The position numbers and the translations under genes were made by a program. Below, one piece after another: positions 17,847 to 25,220 of a DNA stretch of 45,627 nt (the stretch's first letter is position 1; each line of letters starts with the position of its first letter). The notes beneath the pieces are model-generated. The model was given only the letters and a program-made list of their open reading frames with translations. It had not been told where the DNA came from and ran no database searches. The DNA lies in the NCBI RefSeq assembly GCF_030382115.1, contig NZ_JAUDRJ010000003.1, positions 3,372,944 to 3,418,570 on the forward strand, given 5' to 3'. Source of the stretch: Nostoc sp. GT001 (GTDB taxonomy: Bacteria; Cyanobacteriota; Cyanobacteriia; Cyanobacteriales; Nostocaceae).

Positions 17847-18701
17847 TTAGCTATTAACTCTTAAACTGGGTAGTGGATATGATTGATGCTGCTTAAAATC
17901 GGCAAACTCACAGATGGAGTTAAATGGGCAAAAGCGGCAGTGAGAGCCAGGATTAGGAGGAAATATTTTACTAAAATTAGTAGTTTCTTCCTGATATTTT
18001 TGCAAATCGTGCTGATGTTTATGAGCAATATTCGCTAATTCAAATTTTAATGATTCTAATTCACTACTATTAATACTAATTAAATCTGACTTTTTACATA
18101 TTTCTAAATTATAAAATGATGCAACAGCTTCGCGTCCTGGATAAAGATAACGAGCAGCTAATAAGTAAACTAATGCCTGTCGTTTATCAAAAGCGGACTT
18201 ACCAGTTTTGAAATCCAAAATATGTAAAGTGCTATCAGACTCAATAAAAACGCAGTCCATAGCCGCGTATAAGCGAAAGCAATAATCTTCTTGCTCAACT
18301 ACTATCGGTTTGGGAAAGCCTTCATCACCCGGTGTTAATTGGATAATATCTTTATCCAAAAGCAAGGGCGAATCGTGATATTTTTGCAAAATTTGCAGCA
18401 CGCGTTGCTGGACTTGAACGCTTGAGTTGCCTAATTTTAATAGCTGTGCAACTCTTTCTACACCATCTGCTTGCTTCAACAGATGCCTGTGATGATGAAA
18501 CTCATAAACGCCTTTTTGAGCAAGTATGCCAATCCGCTGGGGCACGGTGGCTTGCGTTAAAAGCGCTTTGACTTGTGGTTCGTGTTGCCGTGCTTTGATA
18601 AACCCCCGTCTCATCTGGCAATGCCAGCGTTCTTGCCCAGTCGCTGGGGCAACTAGAGACCAAAGGTGATAACTGGCAAAAGGTCGATCGGGGGTTGACA
18701 T
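17847..18701 (-). CDS. PD-(D/E)XK nuclease with probable Fe-S cluster (Cas4/AddB-like)
   Basis: The 284-residue product has the RecB-type nuclease motif: Asp in YAAMDCVF, then HILDFKTGK (D-x-K) and a QALVYLLAARYLYPG helix with Gln. Three Cys lie at the C-terminus in CRFCPFNSIC, and one Cys is near the N-terminus (HCQMRRGF), the layout of the 4Fe-4S cluster in Cas4 and AddB. It probably cuts DNA ends; the partner is unknown. No CRISPR or helicase gene is nearby, so this looks like the stand-alone nuclease found in many cyanobacteria. It is divergent from the phosphohexomutase gene, with 137 bp between. Confidence 0.8.
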   Translation of the reverse strand: MSTPDRPFASYHLWSLVAPATGQERWHCQMRRGFIKARQHEPQVKALLTQATVPQRIGILAQKGVYEFHHHRHLLKQADGVERVAQLLKLGNSSVQVQQRVLQILQKYHDSPLLLDKDIIQLTPGDEGFPKPIVVEQEDYCFRLYAAMDCVFIESDSTLHILDFKTGKSAFDKRQALVYLLAARYLYPGREAVASFYNLEICKKSDLISINSSELESLKFELANIAHKHQHDLQKYQEETTNFSKIFPPNPGSHCRFCPFNSICEFADFKQHQSYPLPSLRVNS

Positions 18702-18838
18702 TGCTCAGAAACAGTGAGAGAAAATACGGTGGGGAGAAGTTTAAACTAAGGCTTGCTTAGAAAAGAACTTCGGAGGATAGTTGCTGCTACACACGCTTTG
18801 CAGGAAGCTTTTATAGTACTGATAATGTACGGGAGCAA

Positions 18839-20278
18839 GTGGCAAAAATGAGCGCTAGTAGCAATTCCAGCAAGATAAAATTTGGTACCGATGGATGGCG
18901 AGGGATTATTGCCGATGACTTTACTTTTCCAAATGTGCGGAAAGTAACAAGGGCAATCGCCACTTACTTAGAAATAGCCTACACAAAAGATAGACCAGTA
19001 CTTATTGCCTACGATACTCGTTTTTTAGCTGACCAGTTTGCCCAAACAGCGTCCCAAATCCTAGCAGACTTAGGTTGGACTGTGAAAATTACTGATCGGG
19101 ATTGCCCCACACCAGTAATTGCCTACAACGCCCGTCACCTAAATTCCGCAGGGGCGTTAATGTTTACTGCTAGTCATAATCCAGCACCTTACTGTGGAAT
19201 TAAATATATACCCGATTATGCTGGGCCTGCCACTCCAGAGATTACTGATACTATTGTGGCAAATATAGAAAGTGCATCGGATGAGTTACCTGGAAGTAAC
19301 CCATCAGGTTCAATTTCAATTTTCGATCCGAAACCTGATTACCTGCAATTTATCTACACTCTACTTGATATAGAAAAGATCAAAAGGGCTAATTTAAAGG
19401 TAAAGTACGATGCTTTGTATTCTACCTCCCGTGGCTATTTAGATGAAGTTTTGCAGCATAGTGGTGTTCAGTTAGAAAGTTTCCACGATTGGAGGGATGT
19501 TCTATTTGGCGGTGGAATGCCAGAACCCAAAGGAGAACAATTAGTTGAGTTAGTGGAAGCTGTAGTCCGTGATCAAGCTGATTTGGGCTTGGCGACAGAT
19601 GGAGATAGCGATCGCTTTGGTATCGTTGATGAACAAGGAAACGTCCTCACTCCGAATACTGTGCTGCTACTTTTAGCCCGTCATTTAATCAAAAACAAAG
19701 GTAAAACTGGCGCGATAGTCCGCACTGTCGCTACAACCCACCTGCTGGATAATTTCGCTGCTAAAAATGGGCTGCAAATTTACGAAACAGCAGTTGGTTT
19801 TAAATACATCGGTGAAAAAATGCGGGAAACTGCTGTATTAATTGGTGGAGAAGAATCAGGCGGATTGAGTATTATCGGGCATATTCCCGAAAAAGACGGG
19901 GTATTAGCCGATATGCTGGTGGCAGAAGCGATCGCCTATGAAGGCAAACCCCTAAGTCAACTTGTCAAAGAAGCGATCGCTGAAGCCGATGGCCCACTTT
20001 ACAACAACCGCCTAGACTTGCACCTCACAGAGGCGCACAAAACCGCCGTCATCGACTCCTTTACGAAAAATCCACCTACAGAGGTAGCAGGAATTAAAGT
20101 CAAGGAAGTGGGGCGTAAAGACGGTATTAAGCTGTATTTAGAAGAAGGCAGCTGGGTTTTACTGCGTCCTTCCGGCACAGAACCACTGGTGCGCGTCTAC
20201 CTAGAAACCAACACTCCCGAAAAACTCACCCAAATCGCCCAAGAGTTAGAGAGTGCCATTGCTAAACTAGAGGCATAA
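18839..20278 (+). CDS. Phosphoglucomutase/phosphomannomutase family protein
   Basis: The product is about 479 residues with all motifs of the alpha-D-phosphohexomutase family: KFGTDGWRGII near the start, active Ser in FTASHNPAP (Ser112), the metal loop TDGDSDRFG, the sugar-binding GGEESGG and the phosphate-binding RPSGTEPLVR. These enzymes interconvert hexose 1- and 6-phosphates for glycogen or cell-wall synthesis. The specific sugar cannot be read from sequence by eye. GTG at 18839 and ATG at 18848 are both possible starts; GGGAG at 18831 is close to the first and far from the second. Confidence 0.92.
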   Translation: MAKMSASSNSSKIKFGTDGWRGIIADDFTFPNVRKVTRAIATYLEIAYTKDRPVLIAYDTRFLADQFAQTASQILADLGWTVKITDRDCPTPVIAYNARHLNSAGALMFTASHNPAPYCGIKYIPDYAGPATPEITDTIVANIESASDELPGSNPSGSISIFDPKPDYLQFIYTLLDIEKIKRANLKVKYDALYSTSRGYLDEVLQHSGVQLESFHDWRDVLFGGGMPEPKGEQLVELVEAVVRDQADLGLATDGDSDRFGIVDEQGNVLTPNTVLLLLARHLIKNKGKTGAIVRTVATTHLLDNFAAKNGLQIYETAVGFKYIGEKMRETAVLIGGEESGGLSIIGHIPEKDGVLADMLVAEAIAYEGKPLSQLVKEAIAEADGPLYNNRLDLHLTEAHKTAVIDSFTKNPPTEVAGIKVKEVGRKDGIKLYLEEGSWVLLRPSGTEPLVRVYLETNTPEKLTQIAQELESAIAKLEA

Positions 20279-20285
20279 GAATCAA

Positions 20286-20411
20286 GAATTAGGAGTTAGG
20301 AGTTAGGAGTTAAGAGTTGTAAATTAACAATTCTTAACCTCTAACTCCTTTTAAACAGTTATGAGTTCTAAATTAATAACTCCTAACTTCTCAATCGCGT
20401 CTCTCCTCACT
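20286..20411. repeat. Heptameric short tandem repeats
   Basis: TTAGGAG units (about 20287-20318) are followed by their complement, CTAACTCCT and AACTCCTAACTT (about 20333-20380), which can form a long hairpin between the mutase gene and the LapA-like gene. It is the same repeat class as at 10200-10338. Confidence 0.8.
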
Positions 20412-20422
20412 TCGATCAAAGT

Positions 20423-20701
20423 ATGAAAATTCTCGCGCCTTTTTTGACATCTCTAGTTGTAGCGGTTTGGGTAATTGCGATCGCAATTATTTCAGTCCAA
20501 AATGCCACACCTGTATCGTTAAAATTCTTAACATTCCAATCAATTCAGATACCAATGGGTTTGGTGTTAGCTTTTAGTGCCGTTATCGGGTTAATTGGCA
20601 TGGCACTGCTGCAACCTCTGTGGGGACTTGCTGGTTTTGGGCAGGGTAATTCTCGACTGGAAGACGATGCCGAATTTTTTGTTGATGATGAAGATTTTTG
20701 A
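20423..20701 (+). CDS. LapA/DUF1049-like small membrane protein
   Basis: The product is 92 residues with two hydrophobic segments (residues about 5-28 and 42-66) and an acidic tail (DDAEFFVDDEDF). The spacing and the ISVQNATPVSLKF run between the helices fit the LapA (DUF1049) family of inner-membrane proteins, which in Proteobacteria takes part in lipopolysaccharide assembly. Its role in cyanobacteria is not established. The start ATG is clear; the stop lies 13 bp before the next gene, so they may be co-transcribed. Confidence 0.75.
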   Translation: MKILAPFLTSLVVAVWVIAIAIISVQNATPVSLKFLTFQSIQIPMGLVLAFSAVIGLIGMALLQPLWGLAGFGQGNSRLEDDAEFFVDDEDF

Positions 20702-20714
20702 GGGTTGAATAGCT

Positions 20715-20978
20715 ATGCAGTATCAAAACATTATTACAATCGAACAAGGAAAACGAGGTGGTAAGCCTTGTATTCGAGGAATGCGAATTACTGTATACGA
20801 TGTTTTATCTTATCTTGCCTCTGGGATGACCTACGAGGAAGTGCTTGATGACTTTCCTTATTTGACACAAGAGGATATTTTGGCTTGCCTAAGCTATGCG
20901 GCTGATCGAGAACGGCAAATGCTGACAATGCAAGCTTTTGACAACAATCCAAACTTGGGAGTTTTGACACTGTATTAG
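20715..20978 (+). CDS. DUF433 antitoxin-like protein
   Basis: The product is 87 residues with the DUF433 core: GGKPCIRGMRITVYDVLSYL, then MTYEEVLDDFPYLTQEDILACL and SYAADRE. DUF433 genes usually stand before a DUF5615 PIN-like toxin gene, which is absent here. The last 20 residues (after DRERQ) do not look like the usual short ending, so the end may have been remodelled. GAGG lies upstream at a good distance. It is followed within 12 bp by a BrnA-type gene. Confidence 0.8.
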   Translation: MQYQNIITIEQGKRGGKPCIRGMRITVYDVLSYLASGMTYEEVLDDFPYLTQEDILACLSYAADRERQMLTMQAFDNNPNLGVLTLY

Positions 20979-20989
20979 ATTTAAAAACT

Positions 20990-21208
20990 ATGGAAGCTGA
21001 GTATGATTTTAGCCAGGGTAAGCGGGGAATCATTGAATCAACACCAACAGGCAAAACTCGAATTACAATTCGCCTAGATGATGAAGTACTAGCATGGTTT
21101 CGTGACCAAGTTCACGCAGCAGGTGGAGGAAATTACCAAACTTTGATTAACGATACCTTGCGTGAGTACATTCAGCAGATCGATAAAGGCTATGAGCGCA
21201 ACTTATAA
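20990..21208 (+). CDS. BrnA-type antitoxin
   Basis: The product is 72 residues and has the BrnA signature YDFSQGKRG followed by TPTGKTRITIRLDDEVLAWF and NYQTLINDTLREYI, a ribbon-helix-helix-like dimer region. BrnA neutralises the RNase BrnT and represses their operon. No BrnT gene is seen next to it, so this is an orphan antitoxin or a remnant. It may share a transcript with the DUF433 gene. Confidence 0.8.
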   Translation: MEAEYDFSQGKRGIIESTPTGKTRITIRLDDEVLAWFRDQVHAAGGGNYQTLINDTLREYIQQIDKGYERNL

Positions 21209-21296
21209 AGCAGATTTTAAGTTTCCAGAAGAGTGCCCATATTTTTTAGAGTTAGTGTTAGATGAAGACTGGCTACCGGAAGTAAGCGATATTTAA
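21192..21296 (+). CDS. Small ORF overlapping the BrnA-type gene
   Basis: A 34-codon ORF (begins MSATYKADFK, ends EVSDI) starts inside the last codons of the BrnA-type gene, overlapping by 17 bases in another frame. It is acidic and aromatic and resembles no toxin I know. AAAGG lies just upstream but close to the ATG. It may be translationally coupled or a fragment of a lost gene. Confidence 0.35.
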   Translation: MSATYKADFKFPEECPYFLELVLDEDWLPEVSDI

Positions 21297-21652
21297 TAAC
21301 TGTAATTGTGGTTGTGAGGAAATAGACTTATTGCATAAATATTTTTTTGCTCACGCAGAGGCGCAGAGAAGAGAACGCAAATAAGGATTTTTACAAGAAG
21401 TCTCATAACGTAGCCAATTAATCTGCATTTGTGAGTCTTGCAAAAGTCGCTTTTACTTCTTCATCACTGGCAAAGTCTCCAGCATCAGCTTCAAAAATGC
21501 TGTTTTTAATTTTTTCAGTTTGCGACTGATACATTTCTAGATAAGCGGCTACCTAGCTCATTAAGTAATATTGCAACTTGCCGTAATAAACTTAACTTAT
21601 CGCTAAGTTTATTTTATATATAAGTATTAATTTTTGCAAATATAAAATATAT
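21297..21652. other. Gap with an antitoxin remnant
   Basis: Besides the minus-strand remnant at 21418-21534, the gap has a CACGCAGAGGCGCAGAG repeat near 21354, common in Nostoc intergenic DNA, and an AT-rich palindrome near 21585-21615 (AAACTTAACTTA-TCGC-TAAGTTT). The latter may hold the promoter or operator of the gene at 21653. Confidence 0.5.
21418..21534 (-). pseudogene. C-terminal remnant of an RHH-type antitoxin
   Basis: The frame reads MYQSQTEKIKNSIFEADAGD and ends ASDEEVKATFARLTNAD. The ADAG(D/E)FAS(D/E)EEV ending is typical of small ribbon-helix-helix antitoxin C-termini. The frame continues upstream for six codons (VAAYLE) to a stop, with no start, and no N-terminal DNA-binding strand is present. 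I therefore read it as the tail of a broken antitoxin gene rather than a complete 38-residue protein. Confidence 0.5.
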
Positions 21653-22741
21653 ATGCCTGAATATCAAGAAAAAATTCTTACTTTCAAAACATTATTACGT
21701 GATTTTAATGAAGTCAAAGGATATTACAATTTAAACAATGATGAATTGGCTAGTCAATTACAACAAATGAAATTATTAGGAGAAAATTATGATGCTGTAG
21801 AGAATAAAATTTTTGATGAAGAAATTATTGCAGCCTATAAGAAATGGTCATTTACAGTCAGTTTTTTGCAAATGATAAATGCTTGGCAGTGGTTTTTTGC
21901 TGGTATTTTATTAGGAAGACAATCTTATTTGACTACTCAGGTTATGCAAATGTATTATTATGCGATTTTCTTCTCTTATGGTTCTTTTTTATCTGCACAA
22001 TTTAAAGGAAATTACACTCTGACAGAGAGGGTGAAACATGAAAAAATAAAAAATAAAAATATTAAAATACTTGAAAAAGTAAGAAATGAAATATTAAAAG
22101 TATTAAATAAAAACACTGGAGATGATTTATTAGCTGATTCAGTAAAATCAACTTTTGATAATCAAGGTGTAGAAGAAATTAGAGAAGCAGTTAGAAGAGA
22201 TGTTTGGTTTGTTGAAAATAAAGAGTATGGAAATTATATTCATATAAAAGATAATAGAAAATCAGGAAAGGGAGAACATGAGAGAAGATCAATCTTGTTT
22301 TATCGTGTTTTTGGAAGTTGGGATTCCCAGAAATGGTTAAACATTTCATATCCAGATATTCGTAGTTTTAAAGATGACGATAAATTTCATTCAAATATGC
22401 GTAATAATCTTACTTATTCAATCAAAATGATGGCAGATGAACTATATTATGATATTTCACAGATAGACATAGGATTAACAAACGAAATGATAGTTGGTTT
22501 ATGGCAGCGAGAATCACCAGATTTAGTTAAAACCTATCCAGAAGAGTTTTGGGCATTAGAACACATTAAAATTGTTGTTGACTTGCATACCAAGCTATTG
22601 GAAAGATATGAAAACAAATCACCATATACTGATGAGCAAGTATTTTTGTTAAAAAATATATGCGAACATCATAGAAATACTGGTCTAGCTGAAGTACTAA
22701 AAGTTGCAATGCCTAGTATTTTAAAAAAAATAGGAATTTAA
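21653..22741 (+). CDS. AT-rich gene of unknown function
   Basis: The product is 362 residues. An acidic helical N-terminus (1-60) is followed by two hydrophobic, aromatic stretches (about 68-87 and 95-116, with INAWQWFFAGILLG and YYYAIFFSYGSFL) and a long charged C-terminal part with RSILFYRVFGSWDSQKWL and FWALEHIKIVVDLH. I recognise no catalytic motif. Base composition is clearly lower in GC than its neighbours and HIP1 is absent, which suggests recent transfer. It sits among orphan antitoxin-like genes. No ribosome site is seen before the ATG. Confidence 0.65.
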   Translation: MPEYQEKILTFKTLLRDFNEVKGYYNLNNDELASQLQQMKLLGENYDAVENKIFDEEIIAAYKKWSFTVSFLQMINAWQWFFAGILLGRQSYLTTQVMQMYYYAIFFSYGSFLSAQFKGNYTLTERVKHEKIKNKNIKILEKVRNEILKVLNKNTGDDLLADSVKSTFDNQGVEEIREAVRRDVWFVENKEYGNYIHIKDNRKSGKGEHERRSILFYRVFGSWDSQKWLNISYPDIRSFKDDDKFHSNMRNNLTYSIKMMADELYYDISQIDIGLTNEMIVGLWQRESPDLVKTYPEEFWALEHIKIVVDLHTKLLERYENKSPYTDEQVFLLKNICEHHRNTGLAEVLKVAMPSILKKIGI

Positions 22742-22862
22742 TATGAAAAATAACATAAATTATTTTTTTATGCCAAAAAACTTGTAATTATATTGGTGTT
22801 AATTATATTTTCTAATATGACAGGTTGTTCTTCAACTAACTGAGCATCAATACAAATTTTCA
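22742..22862 (+). other. AT-rich gap with a lipoprotein-signal fragment
   Basis: In one frame, about 22778-22845, the sequence encodes KKLVIILVLIIFSNMTGCSSTN and a stop (only the lipobox-like MTGC and hydrophobic core matter). There is no start in that frame, but an ATG in the neighbouring frame precedes a run of six A residues. This looks like a decayed small lipoprotein. Confidence 0.25.
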
Positions 22863-23093
22863 TGCTGTCAGTCGAGGAAAGTCAGTTCACCATGCTGCAA
22901 ACAAGAGACAGGCTTGGATATCTTCGAGTTCAAGATCGGGAAAATCCTCTAAAATCTCAGAAACACTGACATTCTCAGCCAACATTTCTAAAATGTCACT
23001 CACACGAATTCTCATGCCTCGAATACAAGGACGATCACCACACTGACCAGGAGTTTGAGTAATGCGAGTCAATAAATCAACCCTTGAGTTCAT
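22860..23093 (-). pseudogene. DUF433 antitoxin-like gene with premature stop
   Basis: The open frame (22887-23093, 68 residues) has the DUF433 core GDRPCIRGMRIRVSDILEML and ILEDFPDLELEDIQACLLFAA. It then reads TGG TGA (W, stop). Beyond the stop the same frame continues TDFPRLTA to a TGA at 22860-22862. Family members usually read AARRTDFPRL here, so CGG CGA has become TGG TGA, two C-to-T changes. The product lacks its last nine residues, which may or may not matter. No DUF5615 partner was seen. Confidence 0.75.
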
Positions 23094-23215
23094 GCAAGTA
23101 TTTTAATATCAGGTACTTTTATTTAACTCTAATTTTGCGATCGCAATTCTTCCAACCTAGCATCTGGGTGTAGCAAAAGGGCGATCGCAATTATCCAAAG
23201 CTCACACAACAGCAG

Positions 23216-23926
23216 TTAAGTTGAGCAGTTTTGGGTTAGTTGTAGCTTCAAGTAATCAATAAAGTCCAGAATTTCTGTATCAGTAAGTTGTAGACGCGAT
23301 CGCTTGCCATATCTCTGCTGCAAATACTCCCTTCCCTGCTCTGGAGTCCAATTTAATTGAGCTAAATATGTGTCACTTTTAGCTATCAAAACTGCATGAA
23401 TTTCTGATGCCGTTGTATTAGCAGATACTTGGATTTCATCTTGATATAAATTTTGAATACAATTAATTTTTAAACTTACTTTTTGTCCTAAAGCTTGCCA
23501 GTCAATTTCCCTGTGTCCATTCCAACTAACACCTATAGAACGATAAGTGACTGGATTATAAATTGCACAAAATACAATTGTTCTCTCTCCAGGACTGACT
23601 GCGATCGTCAATGGATGATGCAATTGTTCAGAAGTCAAGGTATCAAGTGAAAGCAACAAACTTTTAGAGAAGTAAGATTCATTTCCTGAGCGGATAACAT
23701 AAGGTTTGTCTGCCAGAATATGCAAATCAGTTTTTTCTGCTTCTCCATGTGAAGTTTCGACTTTTTTGTTAATTTCTATTCCTGTTATCACCCCAGTTAA
23801 GGCTCTATCATAAATTGGGATTTGTTTTTTATCGTCGGATAGCATATACCAACAGTGATCAGATTCTTTGCTGACAAAGACATATTGAGGTTTTGGGACT
23901 GCTCCAAATCCTAACTTAACTTCCAT
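23216..23926 (-). CDS. Uncharacterised protein, beta-rich with a helical C-terminus
   Basis: The product is 236 residues from the ATG at 23926 (MEVKLGFG). The frame is open to 23992, but the extra N-terminus is Cys- and Met-rich and unconvincing. The first 190 residues are predicted strand-rich (GFGAVPKPQYVFVSKE, then LTGVITGIEI, SKSLLLSLDTL). The last 40 form a small helical unit (WTPEQGREYLQQRYGKRSRL and LTDTEILDFIDYL) like those found at the ends of some cyanobacterial plasmid or phage DNA-metabolism proteins. That likeness is a weak recollection; I assign no function. Other minus-strand neighbours are the Uma2-type gene upstream and the DUF433 gene downstream. Confidence 0.6.
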   Translation of the reverse strand: MEVKLGFGAVPKPQYVFVSKESDHCWYMLSDDKKQIPIYDRALTGVITGIEINKKVETSHGEAEKTDLHILADKPYVIRSGNESYFSKSLLLSLDTLTSEQLHHPLTIAVSPGERTIVFCAIYNPVTYRSIGVSWNGHREIDWQALGQKVSLKINCIQNLYQDEIQVSANTTASEIHAVLIAKSDTYLAQLNWTPEQGREYLQQRYGKRSRLQLTDTEILDFIDYLKLQLTQNCST

Positions 23927-24073
23927 ATTTTTGATGCAGGTTTTGGTAAATATATTTATTGAGCAACAAGCCATGACGATTTGCATCATCAAGCAATGAG
24001 TTGCTTTATAGATATAATTCCCTAGCCAGGAAGCTAATTAACATTAAGGCAGCAAAAATCACGAAATTTGGTG

Positions 24074-24796
24074 CTATGACAGAGTTTCTGGATCAACACC
24101 TAGTGCATTCAACCTTTCAATTAACATTTTTACTTTTTGTTCTGCTTCCACCCGCCGCTGTTCTTCAAAAGCTGTGCGTTCTTCCGCTTCTCTAATGCGT
24201 TCTTCTGGTGTCAGCAATCTTTGCCCTTCTTCGTCATACCAGTAAAGCCATTCCCGCACTATACCTTGATAAATTCCCCGTTCTCGCCCAATTCCTAAAC
24301 CAATTTCTGGTAGCCAAATGGGATTTCCTGACATTAAGATATATTCCCCATCGACTAGGCGATACACTTCCAAGGGTGTCTTTTTACGCCGAAGGGGACT
24401 ATATACAACGTAGTACAAAATTCCTAATTCTTTAGCATAGAATTCTTTCTTGATGTTATATTCTTCCCGATATATTTGGGAAACAACTTCTAGTGCTAAA
24501 ATTGGCAATTGCTTTTCTTCCCACAGCACATAACTTAGGCGTAAATCCTCATCAACGAAGCGTTTAACTCCTAAGCTGAGAAACCCATCAGGGACAATAG
24601 CTGATTTTTCTGGGTGATAATAAATACCCATATCAACACCAAAGAACCAATCCCAGCGATCGCACCAAACCAAAGCTAGTATCGTTTTTAGCAAGCCGGG
24701 AATTAAATTTTGGACTTCATTATCCACAGGGGTGTCATTAGAGTCCGGTAGTTCTTCGGAAGATGGCAAACAATGGAGCGGATTGTAGTTTAACAT
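24074..24796 (-). CDS. Uma2-family (DUF820) putative endonuclease
   Basis: The product is 240 residues from the ATG at 24796 (MLNYNPLHCLPSSEELPDS), the usual N-terminus of the cyanobacterial Uma2 family; the frame is open to a TTG at 24871. The PD-(D/E)XK-like core is visible as IVPDGFLSLG, then LPILALEVVS and EFYAKELGILYYVVYSP. The C-terminus (about 195-240) is a charged coiled coil. Uma2 genes are present in tens of copies in Nostoc genomes; the biological role is unknown. HIP1 and family features indicate it is native. Confidence 0.85.
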   Translation of the reverse strand: MLNYNPLHCLPSSEELPDSNDTPVDNEVQNLIPGLLKTILALVWCDRWDWFFGVDMGIYYHPEKSAIVPDGFLSLGVKRFVDEDLRLSYVLWEEKQLPILALEVVSQIYREEYNIKKEFYAKELGILYYVVYSPLRRKKTPLEVYRLVDGEYILMSGNPIWLPEIGLGIGRERGIYQGIVREWLYWYDEEGQRLLTPEERIREAEERTAFEEQRRVEAEQKVKMLIERLNALGVDPETLS

Positions 24797-24871
24797 GAGC
24801 GGTTTTGCCAAATCTGATTCTAGATAGATTGTAGGTAATCTATTGATGTGCGATCGCATATCAAAAATCAA

Positions 24872-25220
24872 AAACCATTTTTAGCGTAGGCGTAGCCCGT
24901 CATAGACATCGCCTGATGTCGGGATCATCTCAGTATGTAAATACTTACAAGTGTAAATTTATTACATCAAATTCGTGGTTTTTCGGTACTGACTATCAGA
25001 GTATCTAACTGACAATAGCAAAAAAGGGCGGAACATTGTTCACATAGAACATTCCAGAAGTCGCAGAGTATTCAATTTCATGGTTAATTTGGTAGCTGGG
25101 CTGAATACCTATACCTACCAAGAGAAAAAATCTTCTCTCAACCTGGACTCCGAAAATGTAGCGCATCTGGAACTTAGCTAATTTTTAGCCCGATATTTGA
25201 GTTTTACTTAAGTAACAGAT
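24872..25220. other. Intergenic region with a dispersed repeat
   Basis: The region between two divergent genes contains TAGCGTAGGCGTAGCCCGTCA-like words at 24883-24912, a Nostoc small dispersed repeat. The rest is AT-rich without recognised promoter boxes, RNA or gene. Confidence 0.5.

Noticed and set aside
17847..18701. Cas4-like nuclease as part of a CRISPR-Cas locus
   Set aside because: No cas genes or repeat array lie anywhere in the window.
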